Positions 1 to 5,700 of a stretch of 13,374 bases of DNA are shown here, piece by piece. How positions within the stretch are numbered: the stretch's first letter is position 1; each line of letters starts with the position of its first letter. This DNA comes from Deltaproteobacteria bacterium. Its GTDB lineage: Bacteria; Desulfobacterota; DSM-4660; Desulfatiglandales; Desulfatiglandaceae. The position numbers were made by a program, and so were the translations under genes. Under the pieces are notes generated by a model, which worked only from the letters and a program-made list of their open reading frames with translations, did no database searches and was not told the DNA's origin. The DNA is taken from contig DUZB01000047.1 of NCBI GenBank assembly GCA_013349725.1, forward strand, positions 1-13,374, written 5' to 3'.

Positions 1-592
1 TTGGGAGTTCGCAGGCATCTCGGTAGGCTTGAAGTGGGGGAGAAAAACTGTAATCGGGCAGTGGCAGGTCATTCAGGTCCGAGACCAGAGGTCGATCCGC
101 ACCCGCGATGATTTCGTTGCCCCGATGAAAAGTAATTCCCGCTATTCCGGATTCGTCATCACCGTTCGCATAGGCTGCAACGAGTTCAGGGAAGATCGTT
201 TCCCCTTCGCCCCGTACCATACAGTCGATGAAAGGAAAGTTTTCGAGAGTTGCTTTGTCGGCAAAGGAAACATTGTGTCCCCCGAAAACGATCTTGACAT
301 GAGGGTCCCGGGCCCTTATTCTCCTGGAAATCTGAATAGCAGGGGGAAATGTGGTGCACTGGGCCGAGATGGCCACCATATCCGGGTTTTCGCCCAGAAT
401 GAGTTCAGCCGATTCGTCATAAATGTTTTTCCCCATGGACAAGGTATTCCGGCGAATGGCCAGAACAAGGTCAAGAAGGACAATCTCATGCCCGGAATTC
501 TTGATGGAAGTGGCAACATTGATCAGGCCCAGTGGCGGAAGATTGTACATGCCTTGCAGATAAAAGGGCGGAAAAACCAGGACGATTTTCAT
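1..592 (-). CDS. B12-binding radical SAM protein, N-terminal part (runs off the left edge)
   Basis: Reading the minus strand from the ATG at 592 gives 197 codons without a stop, open at the window edge. The protein begins MKIVLVFPPFYLQGMYNLPP and continues with PLGLINVATSIKNSGHEIVL, then NPDMVAISAQ, KIVFGGHNVSF and a VRGEGE motif. This is the usual order in the N-terminal cobalamin-binding (Rossmann-like) domain of BchE/HpnP-type radical SAM enzymes. The iron-sulfur CxxxCxxC motif normally follows this domain and would lie outside the window, so the reaction cannot be named; such enzymes often carry out methylations or ring rearrangements. AAAGGA lies about six bases before the ATG and supports the start. 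The gene is divergent from the dipeptidase gene. The plus-strand ORF covering this stretch has no recognisable protein features and is its shadow. Confidence 0.85.
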   Translation of the reverse strand, partial: MKIVLVFPPFYLQGMYNLPPLGLINVATSIKNSGHEIVLLDLVLAIRRNTLSMGKNIYDESAELILGENPDMVAISAQCTTFPPAIQISRRIRARDPHVKIVFGGHNVSFADKATLENFPFIDCMVRGEGETIFPELVAAYANGDDESGIAGITFHRGNEIIAGADRPLVSDLNDLPLPDYSFSPPLQAYRDACELP

Positions 593-639
593 GGAATCCT
601 TTCGTGTGTTTCTGCTGGTTTCACCAGTCGTACATTTTT

Positions 640-667
640 TTTGGAGAGCTCCATAGTCCACTCCAAA
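640..667. repeat. Inverted repeats between divergent genes, possible operator
   Basis: TTTGGAG (640-646) and CTCCAAA (661-667) form a 7-base inverted repeat with a 14-base spacer. A second, nested one, TGGAG-AG-CTCCA, lies at 642-653. They sit in the 221-base space between the divergent radical SAM and dipeptidase genes, where a regulator could act on both. A small hairpin, CTGGT-TTC-ACCAG (615-627), and a T-run at 634-642 lie just before. No clear promoter pair is visible here. The arrangement is seen in the sequence; the operator role is a guess. Confidence 0.25.
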
Positions 668-813
668 TCGCCAGTACGGCTTTTTTGGAAAGGTCTTCAA
701 GTGACAAAAGGACAACTTTTTTCTCCAGTATAAAGGGAGAATCGACTTCCGTCAAATGGTCCTTTCGTCAGGTGGCCTTTTTTGGTATGGTTTTGCGCGA
801 AAAGAGGCAATGC

Positions 814-1791
814 ATGACAAAAGACACTGAGAACGGTTCAGATATGAAATTCTTCGTTGACGGCCATGTGGATCTTCCATATTTTCTGATGAAACCCGGC
901 TATGAAGGATCGTTCCGGGACCTGAAGGAAGGACCGTTCACTTTCCATACGGCGATGGCTTCCGGGGTAAGGCTTTTCTGCACGGCTATCTATTGCCGGG
1001 ACTTGTTCAACGGAAAAGAATCACTCAAGCATTATCAACAGGTTTTAGACTTTGCCCAACGCTCCCTGGAACCCTTGAAAATCCTTAAAAATAAAAAGGA
1101 TCTTGACGAACTGCAAAATCATCCCGAGGATCTCGGGACGTTATTTCTTCTGGAAAATGCGGATTGCCTTGCCGGCAATATTTCCCAAATTGACACGCTG
1201 AGAGAAAACGGGGTTTTTGCGGTTGGTTTGACCCATGCGGGTGGGAACCGCCTGGGTGATGGAAATGGTATCCGATTTTCGCGGGGACTCACGGATGTTG
1301 GAAGGGAGGTCGCCAGGATCCTGGGTGAAAAGAGGATTCTCCTGGATGTGGCCCATCTTCATCCTGCCTGTTTCTGGGAGTTACTTGATCTCGTGGAGAC
1401 CCCCATGATTTCCTCCCATACCGGCATCAGGGAAATCTTTGACATTCAGAGAAATATCGATATGAAACAGGTTCGCGAGATCTTTCAAAGGGGAGGCATG
1501 GTGGGAATCACCATGAATCCGGAGATGCTGGCGCCCGAAGGAAAAGCGGAAGTCAGGAGCGTCTTTAATCATCTGGATATGGTAGTGCAGAAATTCGGGC
1601 CCGATGGGGTGGGAATAGGTTCAGACCTTTGCGGTTTCGATGCTTCCATCAAAGGGATGGAAAACATTACCGGCATAGGGCTTCTGGTCGATGAAATGAT
1701 GAATCACGGTTATGGCGGAAGCGCTGTGGCGAAAATCATGGGCCGCAACTGGCTTGGCATCTACAGTGGGATTCTTGCGGTGGAAGTGTAG
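814..1791 (+). CDS. Membrane dipeptidase (renal dipeptidase) family, peptidase M19
   Basis: This is a zinc metallo-dipeptidase of family M19, with a TIM-barrel fold, expected to hydrolyse dipeptides. With the ATG at 814 the protein has 325 residues, near the family norm. All key residues known from the human enzyme can be placed: the HxD motif H18 and D20 (DGHVDLP), the bridging E114 (LLENAD), H181 (DVAHLHP), H202 (ISSHTG), and the catalytic-site D271 in GIGSDLCG, where most relatives have GSDFDG. There is no signal peptide, so it is probably cytoplasmic. The frame is open back to 532, but AGAGG at 803-807 favours 814; ATGs at 787 and 844 are alternatives with poorer ribosome sites. The next gene starts 27 bases downstream on the same strand, so the two are probably co-transcribed. 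The natural substrate cannot be told from the sequence. Confidence 0.9.
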   Translation: MTKDTENGSDMKFFVDGHVDLPYFLMKPGYEGSFRDLKEGPFTFHTAMASGVRLFCTAIYCRDLFNGKESLKHYQQVLDFAQRSLEPLKILKNKKDLDELQNHPEDLGTLFLLENADCLAGNISQIDTLRENGVFAVGLTHAGGNRLGDGNGIRFSRGLTDVGREVARILGEKRILLDVAHLHPACFWELLDLVETPMISSHTGIREIFDIQRNIDMKQVREIFQRGGMVGITMNPEMLAPEGKAEVRSVFNHLDMVVQKFGPDGVGIGSDLCGFDASIKGMENITGIGLLVDEMMNHGYGGSAVAKIMGRNWLGIYSGILAVEV

Positions 1792-1818
1792 GCGGACATC
1801 GTAGTAAAGGAGAATCGT

Positions 1819-2670
1819 ATGAAAACAAAATGCATTGGAGTTTTGCTTGGAGTGTGGGTCGTTTTAGGTTTTTTTTCTTATAGTTTTGCACAGGTGGAAT
1901 GGGTTGCCTCAGGGGCTCTGAAAGTTGGCGAGCCGATTCTTGATTTTACGGTCAGCCCTGATGGAAAGCATTTTTTTGTGCTTACCAAAGGAGGCGATAT
2001 CTCCATCTATGACCGGGACGGAAAGCCCGTGGGAAAGATTACAACGGGAAAAGATGTGGACCACATCTCGGTCAGTCCGGATGGCGGGCAGATTTACCTC
2101 TCGGGTAAACAGACAGGAATAATTGAATGGTTAGACTTCGATTTTATTGTGGATATTAACCTTTCCGATTCCCCCCATAAAGGCCCTTCCGGGGCCCCTG
2201 TTGTCATCGCAGTTTTCAGTGATTTCCAGTGACCTTACTGTGCACGGCTGGCGCCGACACTTGAGCAGTTGCTCAAGCAGTACCCGGAAACGGTAAAGGT
2301 TGTTTTCAAAAACTTTCCCCTTAGCAGTCACAGATATGCTGAAAAGGCGGCTGCAGCTGCCCTTGCAGCCGGGCGGCAGGGAAAGTTCTGGGAATTTCAT
2401 GATGAATTGTTCGAAAATTACAGAGTGATTGATGACAAGAAAATCAGTGAGATCGCCGGCGCCTTGAAGTTGGATGTACCACGGTTTGAAGCAGACATGC
2501 AAGATCCCTTGATTCTCCAGAAAATAACTGAAGACTACGAAGAAGGAAAGGGTATCGGGGTGACTGGTATTCCGGCAATATTTATTAATGGCAAGCGCGT
2601 GAAAAATAGAAGCCTGGAATCATTGAAGGACGTGATCGAAAGGGAACAAAAAAAGAAAGGCACTCCTTAA
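1819..2670 (+). CDS. Exported DsbA-like thioredoxin-fold selenoprotein (TGA read as Sec138)
   Basis: The frame opens at 1819 after a good AAAGGAGA site, meets TGA at 2230-2232, and continues in the same frame to TAA at 2668-2670. Read through, it gives 283 residues. Residues 1-25 look like a signal peptide (hydrophobic core GVLLGVWVVLGFF, cut near SFAQ). Residues about 40-105 hold two SPDG-type beta-propeller-like repeats (TVSPDGKHFF and SVSPDGGQIY). From about 125 a DsbA/thioredoxin domain follows: VVIAVFSDFQ-U-PYCARL, then KVVFKNFPL, an alpha-helical insertion, and the cis-proline loop GVTGIPAIFING with Pro at about 252. In relatives the UxxC site is FxDFxCPYC, so the TGA replaces the first, nucleophilic cysteine, a typical selenocysteine position. 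The role is probably periplasmic thiol/selenol redox or disulfide exchange. A standard gene caller would split it at the TGA into two ORFs. The alternative, a sequencing error or a pseudogene, is less likely because the frame and fold stay intact on both sides and a SECIS-like hairpin follows. Confidence 0.88.
2240..2260 (+). promoter_or_regulatory. Candidate bacterial SECIS element for Sec138
   Basis: Just after the TGA the RNA can fold with GUG (2240-2242) pairing CAC (2258-2260), a small internal loop, then CGGC (2245-2248) pairing GCCG (2253-2256) around the loop UGGC (2249-2252). The apical loop starts 16 bases after the TGA and has G as its second base. Known bacterial SECIS elements lie inside the coding region shortly after the UGA, with a short upper stem and a G near the start of the loop, and are bound by SelB. 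The pairing is seen in the sequence; SelB binding is inferred. The hairpin at 2260-2277 is a competing candidate. Confidence 0.5.
2260..2277 (+). repeat. Perfect hairpin downstream of the Sec codon, alternative SECIS
   Basis: CTTGAGC (2260-2266) and GCTCAAG (2271-2277) form a perfect 7-base stem with loop AGTT, or 8 pairs if the outer loop bases also pair. The loop starts 34 bases after the TGA and contains GU. That is far for a bacterial SECIS but not excluded. It could instead slow the ribosome or simply be chance within helix-coding sequence (LEQLLKQ). Confidence 0.3.
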
Positions 2671-2696
2671 GAGCCTTGGCTCGCAGCAGAAATAAA

Positions 2697-2729
2697 AACG
2701 GGCATGCCAGGTATTCCGGCATGCCCGTT
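2697..2729 (-). terminator. Hairpin terminator between the convergent selenoprotein and csp genes
   Basis: AACGGGCATGCC (2697-2708) and its exact complement (2718-2729) make a 12-pair stem with a 9-base loop. Read on the minus strand the stem is followed by TTTTATTT, a good U-rich tail, so it should end the cold-shock transcript 17 bases after its stop codon. On the plus strand the tail is poor in T, so its effect on the selenoprotein transcript may be weaker. Confidence 0.85.
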
Positions 2730-2746
2730 GTAAAACGGATACGAGT

Positions 2747-2947
2747 CTAAGCGACTGTTACGTTTGCTGCGGCAGGACCTTTCTGTCCCTGCTCGATATC
2801 AAAGGTAACGCGATCACCCTCGTTAAGAGTCTTGAACCCGCTAGCATTGATTGCCGAGTGATGAACAAATACATCGGGCCCATCTTCCTGTTCGATGAAG
2901 CCAAAGCCCTTCTGGTCATTAAACCACTTTACTGTTCCATTAGCCAT
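2747..2947 (-). CDS. Cold-shock protein, CspA family
   Basis: The 66-residue protein is a single cold-shock (OB-fold) domain that binds single-stranded RNA or DNA and acts as an RNA chaperone in the cytoplasm. The opening [13 protein letters not shown]1 KGFGFI (13-18) and RNP2 VFVHH (26-30) are all intact, followed by the usual acidic loop and the ending [10 protein letters not shown]. The start at 2947 has the strong site AAGGGGG about eight bases upstream. The gene is preceded by its own promoter and a leader of roughly 120 bases, and followed by a hairpin terminator, so it is probably a separate transcription unit. A long leader is characteristic of cold-regulated csp genes, but constitutive csp paralogues also occur, so cold induction is not proven. 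Confidence 0.97.
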   Translation of the reverse strand: MANGTVKWFNDQKGFGFIEQEDGPDVFVHHSAINASGFKTLNEGDRVTFDIEQGQKGPAAANVTVA

Positions 2948-3036
2948 AGTGACATCCCCCTTTCAAAAATTTTTCATCGTTCCAAGCTTCAGGCTGCCAC
3001 TTTTGCAAATGGATCTTTCCCTTAGAACAAACAGAT

Positions 3037-3054
3037 CCGTCAGAAACGAGACGG
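3037..3054 (-). other. Hairpin in the csp 5' leader
   Basis: CCGTC and GACGG pair around an 8-base loop (TCGTTTCT on the minus strand), about 12 bases after the predicted transcription start and about 90 bases before the csp start codon. In cspA of enterobacteria the leader RNA folds differently at low temperature and controls stability and translation. Whether this stem plays such a part is unknown. Confidence 0.35.
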
Positions 3055-3072
3055 GCCTTTCATAATTTTCTG

Positions 3073-3101
3073 ATGGTAATAAACCTCCTATGCAATGTCA
3101 A
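3073..3101 (-). promoter_or_regulatory. Sigma-70-type promoter for the cold-shock gene
   Basis: On the minus strand a perfect -35 box TTGACA (3101-3096) is followed after exactly 17 bases by TACCAT (3078-3073), a 4-of-6 match to the -10 consensus. The start of transcription would be near 3066, giving a leader of about 120 bases before the ATG at 2947. The promoter lies in the space between the parA-like stop codon and csp. No terminator is visible between that stop and the promoter, so read-through from the long upstream operon is possible. Confidence 0.65.
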
Positions 3102-3167
3102 GCATAAACCACCGTTAATTCGCAATTTGGTTTTTTTTCAAACAGAACGCAGCACCAGGGAGCAGAT

Positions 3168-4097
3168 TTATTTGAAAAGTTTATCGTCCCCTACAATTTT
3201 CCTGATTAGTTCACGGTAATCTTCGGCGCCAGGCGAGCCTGGAGCAAATTCGAAAAGCGATTTTCCGGATGCTGGAGCTTCTGAAACGCGCACATTCGTG
3301 CGAATGGGGGTGCAAAGTTTCGTACCGTATATCTCCCGTAGTTTTTCCAGTATCACCTCCGATTTTTTGAGTCTCTTATCAAAAAATGTGGGTAGCACAT
3401 ATTTGATATCAAGCTCCTGTCTGTATTTTTTTATTGCACTGATGCTTGTGAGAAATTCGGTGAGCCCCTGCAGCGTCATGGCTTCGAGAGAAACGGGAAC
3501 AAGCACTTCGTTTATGTAAAAAAAGGCGTTGACGGTCAGCACGTCCCAACCCGGAGAGGTATCCATGATGACATAATCAAACTGATTTTCCAAGGGGGTT
3601 AAGGCTTCCGACATGGTCATTTCCCCTCCAAAGTCTTTTCTGCTGATAAGGCGCTTCAGGCCCGCGAGGGATCTTCCGCCGGCAAGCAGGGACAGTTTCT
3701 CCCTGACTCTGTAAATGGTTTCCTCAGGAGTAAGTTCTCCGGTTACCAGCTCTGTCAACCCTGTTTTGGGCTTCACTCCCAGCATAAAGCTTGCCTGCCC
3801 CTGCGTGTCCGTATCAACGAGCAGCACTTTCTTCCCTGCGAGGGTCAAACCCACTGCAAGGTTGACGGCCGTTGTTGTTTTACCCACCCCCCCTTTGCTC
3901 AGGGAGACGGCGATCCTGCGAACGGAGCTGGATTTTTTCTCCGGGGCCGTTCCTCCAGAATCTACCAATTGAGGTTCACCGGTTCGCAACAGAATCTTTT
4001 TCTGGCAAGCCGTGCAACGGGCAGCCGTCGCATTTTCCGGAATCTTTTTTTCATCAATGTGGTGTTCTTTCTTGCACCATGGGCAGATGATAACCAT
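3168..4097 (-). CDS. ParA/Soj-family ATPase with N-terminal zinc ribbon
   Basis: The 309-residue protein joins two parts. Residues 1-38 form a zinc-ribbon/MJ0042-like finger with C5-x2-C8 and C28-x2-C31. From residue 59 there is a ParA/MinD-type ATPase with the deviant Walker A KGGVGKTT (68-75, with the signature lysine K68), Walker A' VDTDTQGQAS (about 94-103) and Walker B VIMDTSPG. Such ATPases dimerise on ATP, bind DNA or membrane non-specifically, and form gradients that place plasmids, chromosome origins or protein clusters. The start at 4097 is supported by GAAGGGAG about eight bases upstream. It is 24 bases after the small RHH-like gene and is the last of the tightly spaced run. No classical ParB is present, and a chromosomal parAB next to gidA/gidB is not suggested. 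It is best seen as an orphan ParA that positions some cargo; the cargo is unknown. Confidence 0.88.
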   Translation of the reverse strand: MVIICPWCKKEHHIDEKKIPENATAARCTACQKKILLRTGEPQLVDSGGTAPEKKSSSVRRIAVSLSKGGVGKTTTAVNLAVGLTLAGKKVLLVDTDTQGQASFMLGVKPKTGLTELVTGELTPEETIYRVREKLSLLAGGRSLAGLKRLISRKDFGGEMTMSEALTPLENQFDYVIMDTSPGWDVLTVNAFFYINEVLVPVSLEAMTLQGLTEFLTSISAIKKYRQELDIKYVLPTFFDKRLKKSEVILEKLREIYGTKLCTPIRTNVRVSEAPASGKSLFEFAPGSPGAEDYRELIRKIVGDDKLFK

Positions 4098-4121
4098 TGC
4101 AGTCTCTCCCTTCAGTATTCA

Positions 4122-4523
4122 TTATGAACCGGTTATTTTTGTTGTAAGTTTCCTGATCAGTTCGCTTTCGGCACCTTTTTCCTTGTATTCTTCCAGAATG
4201 GTTCTCAGTGCGAGATCAACGATTCGTGACTTGGTTACCTTCGATTTGGGTATGGAGGGGAAAAGCTCTCGCAATTCGGACTTGGTTTCGCCAAGTTCCT
4301 GTAAGACTTTTTCTGTCAGATAGTGGGATGCTTGTTTTCGCGTTGGTTTCCTTGTAGCTTTTTTTGCGGGAATCGAGTCTTTCTTGGGGCTCTTTGATCC
4401 ATCTGAAAAAATTGCATCCAAGTTGATGATTTTGCACAACTCTTCCAGCCCTTCGATGACGTCCTCCTCGGAACCGCTCAGGATTTCGGCCAGTATGTCC
4501 TTTTTTTCTCCCTCATTTTTCAT
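4122..4523 (-). CDS. Small protein with probable C-terminal ribbon-helix-helix, putative ParA partner
   Basis: This 133-residue protein has an acidic helical N-terminus (about 1-37), a basic linker rich in Lys, Thr and Arg (about 44-63), and a C-terminal segment (about 64-117) whose pattern fits a ribbon-helix-helix: a short strand ASHYLTEKV, a helix LQELGETKSELRELF, a turn, and a helix VTKSRIVDLALRTILEEY. Small RHH proteins (ParG-, SegB- or CopG-like) often serve as DNA-binding partners that stimulate a ParA ATPase through a flexible arm. The start overlaps the PilZ stop by four bases (ATGA), showing translational coupling, and the ParA-like gene begins 24 bases after its stop. The RHH assignment rests on the residue pattern alone. 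In many ParA systems the arm carries a catalytic arginine; here the candidate basic region is the linker. Confidence 0.65.
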   Translation of the reverse strand: MKNEGEKKDILAEILSGSEEDVIEGLEELCKIINLDAIFSDGSKSPKKDSIPAKKATRKPTRKQASHYLTEKVLQELGETKSELRELFPSIPKSKVTKSRIVDLALRTILEEYKEKGAESELIRKLTTKITGS

Positions 4524-4942
4524 GTTGATCCGCCTTTATTCATGAGCAAGCGTTCCCTTAAGACTTCGTAAGAAGCTGAAAACGCTTCCGCCGTTACCTT
4601 CTCAAGGTCAATAAAATGCAATCCGCAAAGGGTTTTCCCCTCTCCATCATCTGAGACATGCGTAACCTGAGCCTGTACATCAAAAACCTGGTTGTCCAGG
4701 GTTAACGTCGCTTTAATCCGCTCCTTTTCAACGGGAAAATACTCCTCTCCTGTCTTGATTCGAAAAGCTACCCCACTGGCATTAATGTTGACCACAGGGT
4801 ACACGATTTTTCCAATCCGGATCGAGAACCGGTCCGAATTCCTAACGGGAACTCGAAAATAACAACGGGTGACCTCTTTTTCAGGAGGACCTTTTCCGCC
4901 TGTGACTTCAAATTCGAGTCCAACCATCGCCTCTTTGCTCAT
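4520..4942 (-). CDS. PilZ-domain protein, putative c-di-GMP receptor
   Basis: The 140-residue protein is a single PilZ domain, the common sensor of the second messenger c-di-GMP. The RxxxR motif is present as RVPVR (R30-R34, within YFRVPVR). The second motif, normally D/N-x-S-x-x-G, appears as N-I-N-A-S-G (52-57), so the serine is replaced by asparagine. The C-terminal CGLHFIDL (106-113) is also typical. The start at 4942 has the strong ribosome site AAAGGAGGAG six bases upstream. It begins 32 bases after livF stops and overlaps the next gene by four bases, so it is translationally coupled to the RHH-like protein. It probably tunes the ParA module in response to c-di-GMP. The changed motif leaves real ligand binding open. 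Confidence 0.85.
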   Translation of the reverse strand: MSKEAMVGLEFEVTGGKGPPEKEVTRCYFRVPVRNSDRFSIRIGKIVYPVVNINASGVAFRIKTGEEYFPVEKERIKATLTLDNQVFDVQAQVTHVSDDGEGKTLCGLHFIDLEKVTAEAFSASYEVLRERLLMNKGGST

Positions 4943-4974
4943 TAAACTCCTCCTTTACATGTTCTCCGGTCCGC

Positions 4975-5691
4975 TCAAATCCCTAAGAATGCTGAACGAA
5001 AGATATCGCTTTGAAGAAGCTCCTGACCAGGGCCTTCCCCTGTAATTCTCCCGGTCTGCAGGACGTATCCCGTATCGGAGAGATCCAGGGCCTCGCGAAC
5101 ATTTTGCTCCACAAGAAGGATGGTCATCCCTTCTTTTTTCAGACGTCTGACCGTATCCAGCACCTCATCCACCAGGATAGGAGCAAGCCCAAGAGAAGGT
5201 TCATCCAGCATGAGAACCATCGGATTGGACATGAGCCCCCTCCCTATGGCTACCATCTGCTGCTCTCCTCCTGAAAGCGTGGATACCGCCTGAGCCTTAC
5301 GTTCCTTTAACCTGGGAAAAAGATGAAAAACATACGCAAGATTATCCTCAAGTTTTTGTTTGTCTTTAAGAATAAAGCCGCCTAAATGCAGGTTTTCTTC
5401 CACACTCAGAGGCCTGAAGAGCATTTTTTCTTCGGGCACATAGATAATCCCCATCCGAACAATATCTTCTGTGGGAAGCTTTTGAATTTCTTTTCCGCGG
5501 AACAGGATTCTTCCTTCAAAGACTCTCTGTGATCCCATAATGGCTCTCAATAAAGTGGATTTTCCCGCTCCGTTGGAGCCTACAACACAAACGGTTTCTC
5601 CGGGACGTGCCTTCACAGACACACCATGGAGTACCGGTAGACCGGAGTAGCGAACCTTTATGTTATCAACTTCAAGAATGAATTCTCCCAT
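4975..5691 (-). CDS. livF: Branched-chain-type amino-acid ABC importer, ATP-binding protein LivF
   Basis: The 238-residue protein is a cytoplasmic ABC ATPase of the LivF type. It shows Walker A GSNGAGKS (38-45), a Q-loop region with IIYVPEE, the signature LSGGEQQ (about 140), Walker B LMLDEPSLGLAP, and the H-loop replaced by LLVEQN as is normal in LivF. The ending, with GRI.GEGP followed by AFLGI, is also characteristic. It pairs with LivG to power uptake through LivH and LivM. The start codon lies nine bases after livG ends. The ribosome site is weak (GAAGAT), so translation probably depends on coupling. Confidence 0.95.
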   Translation of the reverse strand: MGEFILEVDNIKVRYSGLPVLHGVSVKARPGETVCVVGSNGAGKSTLLRAIMGSQRVFEGRILFRGKEIQKLPTEDIVRMGIIYVPEEKMLFRPLSVEENLHLGGFILKDKQKLEDNLAYVFHLFPRLKERKAQAVSTLSGGEQQMVAIGRGLMSNPMVLMLDEPSLGLAPILVDEVLDTVRRLKKEGMTILLVEQNVREALDLSDTGYVLQTGRITGEGPGQELLQSDIFRSAFLGI

Positions 5692-5700
5692 ATATGATCT

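Noticed and set aside
29..733. Plus-strand ORF of 234 codons at the left edge
   Set aside because: Its translation has no family features, while the minus strand of the same stretch encodes a clear B12-binding radical SAM N-terminus with a ribosome site.
532..813. N-terminal extension of the dipeptidase ORF back to 532
   Set aside because: The extra 94 residues do not resemble the M19 family and overlap the start of the divergent radical SAM gene; the ribosome site and family length favour 814.
1819..2232. The selenoprotein as two separate genes or a nonsense pseudogene
   Set aside because: Both parts share one frame, the TGA sits exactly at a catalytic cysteine position, the downstream part has no ribosome site of its own before its TTG at 2269, and its fold is intact.
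2671..2682. GAGCC-TT-GGCTC palindrome as a terminator of the selenoprotein gene
   Set aside because: The loop is only two bases, the stem is short and no T-run follows; the 12-pair hairpin at 2697-2729 is the credible terminator.
3102..3167. Terminator after the ParA-like gene
   Set aside because: I see no inverted repeat followed by a T-run on the minus strand here; the T-run at 3130-3138 is on the plus strand and lacks a stem.
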